Assembly: GCA_028564675.1 (NCBI GenBank)
Contig: JAOVVO010000067.1
Coordinates: 1 to 64,000, forward strand
Length of the DNA stretch: 64,000 bases
Reading direction: 5' to 3'
Source of the DNA: Onchocerca lupi
Taxonomy: Eukaryota > Nematoda > Chromadorea > Rhabditida > Onchocercidae
The notes under the pieces are model-generated. The model did no database searches. It saw only the letters and a program-made list of their open reading frames with translations, and was not told the origin of the DNA. Made by a program: the position numbers and the translations under genes. How positions within the stretch are numbered: the stretch's first letter is position 1; each line of letters starts with the position of its first letter. Below, one piece after another: positions 50,679 to 62,662 of this stretch.

Positions 50679-53219
50679 ATGTTGATTGATGTGTTACTTA
50701 CTAATGACAGAGTGCGCATGCGCGACTCGTCTGTCGTAGAACGGAAAATTAACAAAATTATCAATGCCGACAAGGATGAACTTTTGGTGAGGCTTGTCAT
50801 TTGATGATACTTTCAAGCGATAATCATGAATTTTTTTATACAATAAAGGGTAAATTTATACATTTTTTAATGCTGATAGCATTTCGCCTCATAATACTTT
50901 AGAATTTTTACTCCAGCATCTATTTAATTAATCTGGTTTATTTTTGTTCTATTTCTTGTATATCGACTGTAGTAAATCCTATTGACAAATTGACCAGTTT
51001 TATATCACTTCAAAAGATTCAGTGCTAATCTTAATTTTCAGATTTTCAATAATTGATTAGTTGTTTTTATACTGACTTATTCAATAATTAATTTTGTTAG
51101 TGGAGTAGGTGCGAAGTCTCATTTGTAAATCTTTTTTCTTGAAAATATTATTATTATAGTAATGTTTTATTTAATGTTAAATTTAGGTGGTCTCAGATTT
51201 TGATTACACGCTATCGCGTTTCCACGATGCTGAAGGTAGAAGTTGTTTGACAACCCATGGCGTTTTTGATAATGCTGCTTGGACAATATCACAGGAACTT
51301 GGTATTATTCTTGAAAAGCTGAAGGCGAAGTACCTTCCAATTGAGTTTGATCCAAATATAACAGTTGCTGAAAAAATTCCGCATATGGAAGATTGGTATA
51401 TTTTTAATCGCTATTTATGTTCTAATGATATCCAGATCATTCTCTAATTTAAATAACAGTATCATTATGAAGATTTTCACTTTAGGTGGAGAACTTCCCA
51501 CGAACACATCATCAAGACTGGTTTTACGAAAAAGATGATTCAAAAATTTGTTTACGAAGCAAAACTCGAACTAAAGTAAGTAATAGGCAAATAGCATGTG
51601 CTATTGTTTTGCTTTGGACTGCGATAATTTCTCAAAGCTTTGAAATCTGTTTGACTTGTTTCGAAATACTTTGTTTTTCACTTAAGATAGTAACCAGTTT
51701 TCTACTCATCAGATTATATTTTTTCAGAGAAGGAGCAGAAGAATTGATGCTAACGTTAAGTGACCATAACGTACCTTTAATTATTTTTTCTGCCGGCATA
51801 GGAAATGTGATTAATTTTTTTCTGCAAAAAACACTTGGCGGGTTTCCAAATAATATACATATTATTTCAAACATGATGGTAATTATAATTTTTATTTCTA
51901 AAAGTAGATCACTTCGGAATAAAAGCGCGAATCCATTCCAGGATTTGCTTTTTTATCAAAAATCTTTGCACCTTTTTTATATATTATTATATTATATTTC
52001 AATATTATATATTGCTTCCATATAATAATTTTTAACTTATTGTTACTCAATATTGACACTAAGACGAGACTTTATGAATGATTCAGAATAAAGCGACTGT
52101 CGTTAATTAGTGACTCTCAAGTCGTCTCTAGATACCAATAATTGAGATACCTGGCTTTAACACGCTAGTACGTGATAGTACCTTCTTGGACTTTTGAAGC
52201 TTCTTTTTATGTTATTTCGACATTCTCTATTATTGCCATTTCTTTATCATAATGATTTTTGAAAGTTTATTTAAATGTGTAAAGAATTTAGAAATATGAC
52301 GAAAACGATGTAGCAGTTGCATTTAGTGAGCCCCTTATTCATACGTTTTGTAAGAATAGTGCTGTCATTAGTCATTATGGATCGTTGTTCAGTAAGATTT
52401 CATCGCGAACGTGTGTTTTATTGATGGGCGACAGTCTAGGAGGTACTTCAGTCATTATCCTTATTTTAAATTAATAAAAATATAAGGATGAAAAACCTCA
52501 TTTAAGTCAATCTTAAAGTTCATTTATATTCGACACTAATTTTTGCTTCATTTGTAGTTTATTAACACTTCAGCGTCAATTCTGAAGTGTGTTCATATTG
52601 TATTTTTCAATTTTCAAACTTCATTTGAATTTTAGATTCGAAAATGGACGTAGGTCTGGAATATGAACAAGTTGCATTAAAAATAGGTTTTTTGAATTAT
52701 AATGATGAAACATTACTGGCTCAATATTTGAATGAATATGATATCGTTTTATTAGATGATCAGACTATGCATGTACCTCATTTAATTCTCAATTCTATAT
52801 TCGGAATAGATAGAGATGAAAAGAATCGATGTAAGTCGAACAATTTTTGATCAATTTTGTTAAATAATTTTCAAATACAGGAGTTATCGTAAATCACTTC
52901 TGTTATCAAATATAAATTAAAATCCACTGAACTTCACATGCTGAGAATTGGGTTGATAATTGTGGCCGTAGTTTTACAACGCCGAGAAAATAGAAAATAT
53001 TATGAACGTTTCCTGATTTTCTTTTATATTCGGGTCGCTAATTCATCACCTCTGGTGTAATTTACATATCCGATCCTCATCTCATAACTCTTTCTTATAC
53101 CCTTTTTTATATATTGCTTTTCAGCAACTCGTTTAACTTGTCGTCTGGAATCGAAGAGCAAGTCGCCTGTTATAACGAATGGAAAATCTGTTACTCTTGA
53201 CAACAAAGTTCCTAATTAA
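50679..53219 (+). CDS. Cytosolic 5'-nucleotidase III-like (HAD superfamily), paralogue 2
   Basis: Seven exons (50679-50786, 51187-51395, 51486-51575, 51728-51878, 52292-52442, 52636-52830, 53125-53219) give 332 aa. Motifs: VVSDFDYTLSRF (HAD motif I), LPIEFDPNITVAEKIPHME, IIFSAGIGNV (motif II), HTFCKNSA (motif III Lys), LLMGDSLGDSKM (motif IV), LKIGFLNYNDETLL and DIVLLDDQTM. It is closer than paralogue 1 to the vertebrate LSRF and DP.LTVEEK blocks. Exons 2 and 3 are 209 and 90 bp, identical in length to those of paralogue 1, which supports duplication of a whole gene. A Lys/Ser-rich extension of about 30 residues (STRLTCRLESKSKS...) from the last exon is absent in paralogue 1. The start ATG follows a good acceptor AG. 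Confidence 0.92.
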
Positions 53220-53967
53220 TCCAATGAATTCACATTATAAGCTTTATTTCCTTCTTGCCTAAATATCAACTTAGTGATATTTTAAAAAAAGTTTCTTTTT
53301 AACTTATCGGGTGATTTTTAACCCGTATTTTCTGTGGATAATTTCACAGCTAATTAGCTGTTTTACTATCAGAATAAGAGCTTACTCATTCAGTACTGGT
53401 CTATGTTTGTATAACTTAGAGCTTTACCTTTTTTTTTATCAATGTGCAATAGTATTCATATTATTTCACTTTTAAGATGAAATTTTCACTGTATTCATAA
53501 TTATAAACAAAGAAGATTTTGGCTTTGTGCATCGCAAATTGTCTGTATTGCTGTAAATCGTGAATAAAGTGTTTTTTCCATTAAATATGTTAATAGTTTA
53601 AAGATTGGGTTTGAAACTTTGCTTAACAGTATTATACAATTCTGCCATTTTGTATTTTTAGGTAATTTGCAAGTTTCTTAGTCCGAAATAGATTTATTTA
53701 AAGTAGCTTTATTCGGATCTGAATAATGTTCAGAAAAGGTGAATTTGAATGTGCACGTTAAAAGATCGTTTCTCAGTGAGAATAAATGAGCTTAATATGA
53801 ATGAAGTTTTGAGACTTTGGTTGTCATTGTATTGTCAATATTCAATATTTCGTTACTGCTACAAGTAGTTGACTAGAATTATTTCCTATGACGCCTTCAT
53901 GTAGTTTTATTGTAGCATTCGGTTTTTTCATACTAAAATTATAGTTTGTGAAAATTTGGTGGCATCA
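53220..53967. other. Intergenic region between nucleotidase 2 and NIPP1
   Basis: AT-rich; an acceptor-like AG (AAATTATAG) at 53944 lies 24 bases 5' of the NIPP1 ATG. Nothing else recognised. Confidence 0.4.
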
Positions 53968-56610
53968 ATGTCCTCAGACGTAGCAAACGATGGGAAACGT
54001 ACTCCAGGACCAGTTGCACATTTATGCACTGTAACTTCTACACCCGTGACTGCAGTTCTACCCGCTGTAACTACTTCGGGAGAAAGTGCTGGAAATATTG
54101 TAACTGAATATGAAATACCTCCTTGGGCGGGGAGACCACCAAGTGGATGCCATCTTGATGTTGTGAAAGGTGATCAATTGATCCAGGTATGTCATTTACT
54201 TATGAAATCTTTTACGAGGTCATATCATCCACGATGTTGGCATTTGCGTCTTCAAGCGAGTCTAGAAAACATTGTACTACCTGTTAGTTAAGAGAAAACA
54301 AATTTTTACTGACAATCAGCAATTAAAAGCTTGAACAATACAAAAATGAATCTTGATTTTTCTTGAACTCGAACCGTTTATTTTAATCATATTATTTTCT
54401 TACTCCAACATTGGAAGGATCTCAAAAAAGAAAAAAAAATGTTCTTGAGATCTTATGTGTATTATTTCTCAGAAATTGATGGTTGATGAAAAGCGTGCCT
54501 ATTTCTTTGGACGTAATCCGAAACAATGTGACTTTGTGGTGGAACATGCATCATGTTCCAGGGTGCATGCTGTTCTTATTTATCACAAATTCCTGCAACG
54601 ATTTGCACTTGTAGATATGAACAGCTGTAGGTTCTTCGTTATTTTCACCAATATTTCAACAAGCTTAATGTATAAATTCCACAAAAAAAGTTTTGTAACA
54701 ATACATTAAATGTGATTCCGTCCTTAAATGCAGTTCTCATTAGTATCTTATGGAAAAAATTGCTGCTCTTAGAATAAGTATGGGCTTTTTGTCTCTTTAA
54801 GCTATCGTCAATCTCTAGGTGTCACCTTTGTGGTCTGTGAAAAACCTGAGCTTCCTTGAGAACTTCATCCCTTCCCTCCCTTTATATTTTTAAGCATAGA
54901 ACCTCATTTGACATTAGTTAGCCGTGGACTAGCATGAAAATAGAGCACTAAAGAAAATTTTTTGTTTGTATTTGTTGCAGTAAATAGAACGGTCTTAAAC
55001 CACATCTGGAGAAAATCCTTATGTGTAGAAAATTAGTAATGGATATTGGTTTCAAATATTTTCTTTTAGGTCATGGTACTTTTATTGGTAAAGTTCGCAT
55101 TGAACCAAAGCAGCCAGTTTTCATAGATATTGCGAGCATTTTTCATTTCGGTGCTTCCACTAGGAGATATATATTACGCGCTAAACTTGATTCGGCCAAT
55201 GATGATGATGAAGGAAATAAAGATTTGTTACCAGAAGAACATGAGCTTGAGGTTAAACACTGAGTCTTAAAATTTTTTTTTATATATTTTACTAATCTCA
55301 TTTTTGATGTGTAAGAGTGTGCAATTCTGGTTACTTTCATAAAAAATCAGAGTCTTATTTTTTTTATATCTTAGATATCTTAATTAATCTTCCCATGCTA
55401 TAAAGAAGGATAATTTTCTCAATAATGCCTGGCAGACTGAATTGTTTTAACCCGTTCTTGGTGAATTTTTGATGAATTTAATTCTAGACTTTTATCCCTG
55501 TTGTCCTGATCTCATGGGGAAATTGAATCATAATTAACCTACTTCTTTGTTTTTATTTCCTATTGTAAAAAAATTATTCCGATCATTATATCATTCGATC
55601 TACCATTATACGACATTACATTCATTACTGGTAGTCAAATTAAATCTAAAGAGAAATTCATTGTTTTAACAATTTTTAGAATCTAACTGAGTATAACACA
55701 GCACTAAATAGACGGATACCGGTCATACCGATTTCACTTGAAGATGCACGACGAAAAAAAAGACAACGTGGGAATGTTGCATTTATTGAAGAGGAAACTA
55801 TAATTAATCCAGGCAAGTTTACGAGTGATTTTACAGAATAATTTGCAAATCTGCATCATTTAATGTTGATTTATTCGGCAACTATTTCCGATTTAGTAAT
55901 TTGTAATCATCAGTCGTTGATCTTATTTCAATTTAAATATGATTTTCTCTTCTTTAAGAAGATATTGATCCAACAGTAGGACGTTTTCGGAATTTGGTTG
56001 CTACTGCAATTATATCTACGAAGCGGAAATCTTTGGATGAAGGGACTGAGCAAAGAACTAAGGAAGGCCCTACTCAAAAGAAAATTCTAAGGCCTGGACG
56101 CGTGGATGATTACAAAAATACAAGGTGCGTCTTTTCGTTATTATCTTATTGGATCATACTCATTTCCGAGTGCATAATTCGGATTCCATTAGTTTATTTT
56201 AGTATTAGAAAAACATACTTAAGATGAAGAGATAGTGAAATCTGAAAATTTTGTCCTGGTCCCGAAGTTTTTTTAAAGAAACCTTTGAGCGAAAAATGTT
56301 TGATTAATCGACTTAATAGAATTTATATTTTTAATTTAATGTTTCCAATCGACCGTTTTTCTATTATAAATTACTGTTCAGGTATGTACAGCCAATGATT
56401 TCAAGTTTGTCGATTGTTATGAATGCTGCTCCGGATTTGGAACTATATGCGAAAAGTTTACCGGAACCTACCTCGGGACATATTGGGCCTTTCGTTCAGG
56501 GAACGCATCGAATACATGACGATGAAGATGGTGATGCACCTCACAAGAAGAAATATGCCAAAGAATCATGGCCAGGCAGAAAATTGAATCAGAGTCGAGT
56601 TCTGGCATAA
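53968..56610 (+). CDS. ppp1r8: NIPP1 (PPP1R8), FHA-domain nuclear inhibitor of protein phosphatase 1
   Basis: Six exons (53968-54186, 54473-54626, 55070-55251, 55680-55812, 55959-56124, 56382-56610) give 360 aa (human 351). NIPP1 targets PP1 to splicing and chromatin partners in the nucleus. Visible: PPWAGRPPSGCHLDVVKGDQ, an FHA domain with FFGRNPKQCDFVVEH, SCSRVHA and NSCHGTFIGKVRIEP, FHFGASTRRY, then IINPEDIDPTVGRFRN, and a C-terminal KKKYAKESWPGRK matching the vertebrate end. The PP1-docking RVxF site of the family (RVTF) reads NVAF at 217-220. Intron 4 uses GC (CCAG|GCAAGT); only this donor restores NPEDIDP. The middle Gly/Pro-rich part of the human protein is shortened, and the N-terminus is Ser/Thr/Pro-rich. 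Confidence 0.95.
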
Positions 56611-56855
56611 TAAACGCTAATAGTATGATTGTTTGTGTAAGGTGAAATAATAGGTTTACTTCAGCATTCAATATTTTAAAAATTTTCGTGACTTAAGAAA
56701 ATTCAAGGAAGTAATTTTTGAAATAAACCTACGTCAGATTTTCCAAATTAGACTTCTAATTCCGAATTTTATGTGTAAACTTTAATCCATCTTTCTTCCC
56801 CTTCTCCTAAATAAATATTTTTTCATTACGGAGATCATCCACTTTTCATAATATT

Positions 56856-56891
<36 letters not shown>

Positions 56892-57509
56892 CTGCGATAT
56901 CAATCATTCTGAGTTCCTGCAAACGACTAAATAATTTTGCCCATCATATTCCACTGAATTCAACCAAGTTTTTTCTCTGGATAGGAGTTGTCCAACAACT
57001 GCATTGTTAATTTATTCCAAATATACTATTAGTCTGGTAAAATGAATTTTTCGAAGTTTATTGTGATGCATTTTTTTGTCCGTTAACTGGTTTATAGTGC
57101 ATATGTATTTAATAAAGCTTGTGGTGATATTTTTTAGGAAATTGCAAAAGATTCAACATCTTTAAAATTTAGTTTATCTCTAATCTTTATTGCTATTTTT
57201 TGAAAGATATTAATCTTTAAATCTTAGCAAAATAGGTTAGAAATAATTATGCATAAGGTAAATGATAACGAAGATTTACGTTGTGTTCTCGGAGACATTG
57301 TTGAGGTTATAATGTAAAGTGATTAATTTCAGTATAAAATGACTAAGTGGATGGGCCAGAATAAACTGACTAGTTGAATAGAATGAAGGGCGAAGTTAAT
57401 GGATGGGGATTGATGAATTCATTAGCGAAATGCGTAATTAAATTTTGTTCTAAGGTGAACATTTTAGACTGAGTGTATTTTTAAAAAATTTAGTTTATTA
57501 CTAACATAC
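56611..57509. other. Intergenic region between NIPP1 and NELF-C/D
   Basis: Contains AATAAA overlapping the NIPP1 stop (56609-56614) and another near 56720, and a T run at 56857-56886. No gene recognised. Confidence 0.45.
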
Positions 57510-60500
57510 ATGGAAGACTCCGATGACTATGGAGAAGGCGATGATGAAACAAATGAAGAAGAGAAGAAAATGTTATTGGATCACTGCATACGGCATCTTA
57601 ATCGTAAGTTTTCCAAACTGGAAGTAATTATTATGTTTTAAGGGAAAATAGCTTGAAGTCTTGAAGTTGTAAGTGAAGCATTGTGCTATCAGGCAACCAA
57701 CTGAAATTGCCGAATTGCCTATCGAGGCCAAAAGTTTGACACTACTACATGTCACTTTTTTTCCATAAGCAATCTACTAATTATTAATTAGAGATCAACA
57801 TCGATTTAAATTGTAATATGAAATATTAAAAATTGAGTGAGTATCAAATTCCAGTTCCCGATTTCGTTATGGAACCACAAATAGTTGGGGTATTACAGAC
57901 ATTTTTTCGGTGTGGTGGAGATCCGGAGACAGTTGTCAATTTACTTTCTGAAAACTACTGTTCATTGGGCCAGGTAAAGAAATTCGTTTGATGTATATAT
58001 CAATAAACAATAAGCACCTCATCCAAAAAATAACTGATTAAGTGTTGGTAAGTAATAATACCGACATATAAAAAGTCATGAAGTAAATTATGCTTTGATA
58101 ATTAGATAAAGAAGTATGCAAATTAACATTAAGAAAAATTAACAGTTTTTTTTTCTGATCTTAGCAATAAGGCTGTTGTAAATTTGAAGGTTGCATTATG
58201 AAGAATTGTTGTTAAACAATTTTTTTAAAGCTTTGTAACCTCATCGGTGACTGGTTAGCAGACTTGGAGGGTAGTCGAGCGACGGTAGACGAATGTTTCG
58301 AATCAGCCTTGAGTTCTTTGATTGCGAAACATTTCCAACCTGAATTAGCGGACAAAATATTCGAAGCAGAAGGTGTTGGCATTGAATGGTTACCTGAATT
58401 GATCTCGCATAAGTCAGTTACACTTTTTGCATTTGGTTCATAAAAATTTCGCTTTTTTAGTGGTATTGTATTGATGTGTGCTGTTTTCATTATAAAAAAA
58501 TTTTCAAATGGATTAGATATATATATTGCATGAAGTGAAGAGTGAAACGAGACTTCTCCTACCAACACTTAGCCGGAATCAGTGTTCATTTCATTAATGA
58601 CACTTCAAAGAAATCACTTTAAAATACGAATCTAGTGCGATTAAATCTTTTGCAGGCCTTGGCGGCGGCTAATTTATTCGCTTGCTGAGCAGTATCCTCA
58701 CTGTTTGATGTTAAATTTTGCTGTGAAATTAATATCAGATGCCGGTTTCCAGCATGAAATTAGTAACGTAAACACTGCAGCTCAGCAGGCAAAGTTTTTC
58801 ATTCACACTACTTTTAATTCGATGATTAATGACATCAGGAAAACATCTACTATTTAAAATATTCTTTGCTGTCATATAGAGCTAGAATATAAGCTATTAA
58901 AATTAGGAAAGCAGTAATTTTGCCACTTAATAATATTATGGCAATATTTGGAAAGTTTATGAAGTATTTGACTGTGTTATTAATGTTATAGTTCAAGAAA
59001 AATATGCGTAAAAACTGATTTTCTATTTATAAATTGAAATAAGTTTGCTGGGAAACAATTTTTTTTTTTTCTTAAGTGAATTGGATGAAATAGTTTGATT
59101 TATTATTGCAGCTTGAAATTTTTTCACGAGTAGTTCTATTCACAATTGATGCTGTATTTCGTGAACATCGGCGAGGTCCGATGACAGAAGCTTATGAAAA
59201 TGCTCTTGCTGAGCTTGTTCGAGTTGTATGCCATAGTGAGCATACATATCTATATACACAAGCGCTATTACATGTTATGTGTGAGGAAGTACGTTTAGAT
59301 CTAATTAATATTTTTAACAATATATCGCATGTTTGACATGTTCTTATATTGTCTATATGAACCGGAAAACACAGTCATTTTGAATGTTCAAAAACTGTTT
59401 GACTAGCATGCATTAAATGGAATTGATAGTTCGAGTGTAAATCTCAAGAAAACTAACATCAGAAGATTTTATCTTAAATGAATAAGTATTTCTAGTAATA
59501 TTGGTAACTTCAAATACTTGTAATTCATCCCATATAAATTACCAGGAAACCGGAATGGCTTCTGCTGCTTGTGCTCATATTTCCCAAGTGCTGCGTATGG
59601 AAGCACATGATCGTGAGCAAGATACATCGGCATTACATATCGCATTGAAGCAGTCGCATGAGGAACAGATTACATTAAACTTATTACAAGCAATGCATAC
59701 GATGATGAGTAAGCAATGTTTGAATCCCGCGGATATCACACAACTTTATCAAGTTAATCATCCTTTTGTATTACTTCTATATTTTTTCCTGTTTTCTGTG
59801 AAATACTTTCACATAATATAACTTTGGGCGTAACACATTAACTTTCAATTAGTTTGGTCTTCATTTATTTTTTTTTTCTTCATTACCCTTACAGTCTAAT
59901 GGTTGTGTTCTTTTTTTCCTTTTCAGCAATATGTTTCATCAAATCCGCCGCCAGTTGAGTTAATTCGGGAACACTTCTTCGTTGATATGTTAATTGATTC
60001 ACTTTTCGCATACGAAGGTATCAAGGTTCATGTTGATCATCGTCCAAAATATGTCTATTTATTGGCATATGCATCATCTGTTGGTGAACAGAAGATGGCT
60101 ACCGGCCGAGTGCAGAATCGACAGGAATTAAACATGACTAGGGATAGCATTGAACGAATAGTTAGTTTGCTGGAAAAAACAGATGATCTTATGAAGGAAA
60201 TGAAATCATTGTTATGCGCAATACGTCTTCCTGTTATTGCTGCCGGATTGTTATATTATTTACGTGGAAATCTTTTGAGTGATGAGCTTATCAGTGAACC
60301 GGAACCGGTGCATTTTGTATTGCTCGATCAGATTGCTACAACACATCCTAATTTACAATTAAAGTATTTTTTTAATACCTTTTTTCCAAAACTACTTCTG
60401 GCTCATTTCTAAACTTTATCTAAGATATAGATTGACTAAATTGGCTTCTTTTTTTTTTTTTTTTTATTAGATATATATTCAGTTCAAATAGGATAATGTC

Positions 60501-61392
60501 TTTTTGAAAATTCTTAGATTTACCTTTATGTGCAAGTCATCAATCATAAATCGTATATGCTTTTCTGGTATTTGTATTGTATGTTTCGTGCGTACAATAT
60601 TTTCACAACTATTATAATAATGTGTTAGTTTGACACTATATAGCTGGATGAGTTCAATAATTTCTATAGCAGTATTTTTCACTTTAAGGATTTATAAATT
60701 TTCAGAGTTTTTCGAATTCTTTGTGACTTGTATGATAGGCAATCAACAGTAAATGAAGCTGCTGAAGTTATTATGGAAAAACAACGCAGTATAATCGATC
60801 GTTTCGTTCATTTATTATCAGTTGGCTTGGCCTTATCGGTTGTTGAAAAAATTAACAAAATGTTTCGAGATGGTCAAATCGACATTTCTCTTGTCAGGTA
60901 ATCGAATTACTTTAACGAACTGATCTAGATTCTTTGGTGGTAACATGCTTTTCATTCAAAAATTATATTATCAGAATATGCTATTTCATGTTATAGAATC
61001 ACACATGAAAGGTCGGGGAAAAATTGATGATGCCATTCAATCGTCAAATCTTTTCCTTTTTCAGTTCATTTATGTTGATATCATTTTCATTTTTGCTGGG
61101 AAAAAACATGAGAAATTCGTAGATTTTTCGATTCGTAGATTTTTTTAATTAAATTTAGTAAAAATTACCTTAAATTTCATAATTATTCCAATTAAGATTC
61201 AGGTATTTCGCGATTGAAGTTCTGGAAATTGTTGCTCCACCTTATTCGGAAGATTTTATTGATGTTTTTCTGCCAATTGTATCAAATTGTGAAATTTTCG
61301 ACCAAAATATTAGTGACAAAATCCCCGCCGCAAAAGAATTTATCGATCACTGCACGCCTTTGGCCGGCGAAGCTAGATCATCACAAGCTTAA
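57510..61392 (+). CDS. nelfcd: NELF-C/D (TH1-like) subunit of negative elongation factor
   Basis: Nine exons (57510-57603, 57855-57973, 58231-58412, 58656-58788, 59112-59288, 59546-59752, 59927-60363, 60706-60897, 61203-61392) give 576 aa (human NELFCD 590). NELF with DSIF holds RNA polymerase II in promoter-proximal pause. Matching blocks in order: acidic N-terminus, DFVMEPQIV, NLLSENY, IAKHFQPELADKIFEAEG, PHCLMLNFAVKLISDAGFQH then TAAQQLEIFSRV, VCHSEHTYLYTQAL, LNPADITQLY, PPPVELIREHFF, YVYLLAYASSV, IRLPVIAAG, VHFVLLDQIAT, DRFVHLLSVG, DISLVRYFAIEVLEIVAPPY. Intron 4 uses a GC donor (CAG|GCAAAG). Identity is secure. The conserved block order argues for a functional gene. Confidence 0.95.
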
Positions 61393-62662
61393 TACAGTGA
61401 AATTCAGCAGTTTTTAGTAATCGATAATCTGAATTGGGAAAAACCAATCAAGAGAATGACAAACGAAACTTTGTCTTTTCGTTCTAACTGAGAACATTGT
61501 AAGGTGACGCGCGCATTTCGCTAGGATATCAAATAGCATATGAATGCGAGGAATTGCAACTCCAGTATGAAAATGTTGTGGATTTCATGAGATTAGAACA
61601 ACATGAACAACATAGCATATGCGGCTTAAAAATTCCCAATCATCTGTTTTTGATCTTTGTCAAATTTTTGAACGCTGTTTGAAAGAAAGTTTAAATTAGA
61701 GACTTTGTATGTCTTGCATAATAATAATACGAGACTATCTAGATGTTTATGCAACATTTTTTATCGAACACTGAGACATCCCTATGAAGAAAATCCTTGA
61801 AACATCTTTTTAATCATTTGTATTTATCAATCTTTAGTCATGCTTAATGAAAACACTGCTATATAATTGCTTTACAGCATTTACTTTGCATGTTTCCAGA
61901 TTTCCAATTTGCTGAATCTTTACAGTTAATAAATCTTTCATAATCGTTTTTAACGCGACAAAAAATGTCAGCATATTCCTGATACCATCTGCGGTTTGCG
62001 TTGCGACGGTATGGAGAAGTCGATATATGATATTTTTAGGAGCTAATATCTGTCTAGCACCTAACAGTATTTTAATGCTTTTGGTTCTTGGTTTAATGAA
62101 ATGGTTGCTAAGGACTGATCAGTGAACTTTTGTGGTTTCATCACTTAGGTCATCCTAAAAATTGTAATTTGAAAAATCTTAACATGAGAGAATCAAATAT
62201 AAATCCAAAGAAAAATTTATTGAGATTAGCCACAATTCTCCAAATAAAACATATTTCAGAACTGCAATTACAAGAACAAAGTTCATCGAAGTTCTAGTTC
62301 GAAAAACTACCAATTTTACATGAATGTTGCACAATATCAAAAAAAAACTACCAATTTTACATGAATTTTGTATTTAAATACCGGAAATTGCACAGATTCC
62401 TGATGGGACTAGAATTTCTTTATGAACTATTTAATTATTTAAATGTTTAATTCATTTCCGATGATAGTTCATAAATGTTGATAATGCTTTTATTTATTTA
62501 TTCATACTTATTGATAATGCTTCTATTCAAAGTTGGAAGAATTATGAACCGAGTTCAACTGTAATTTGTATTAAAAAAAATATTTGAATTTTCATGAGAA
62601 GGCAAAATGATGGAATGTCGAGTACCTTTTAGCGAATTTCATTTAATATCTTTCATGAAAGA
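61393..62662. other. Intergenic region between NELF-C/D and SOD
   Basis: AT-rich region between two convergent genes; no coding signal or clear repeat recognised apart from a near-duplicate ACTACCAATTTTACATGAAT at about 62307 and 62348. Confidence 0.4.

Noticed and set aside
51486..52025. Long 179-codon plus-strand ORF
   Set aside because: It reads through introns of the second 5'-nucleotidase; conserved motifs require splicing at 51575, 51728 and 51878.
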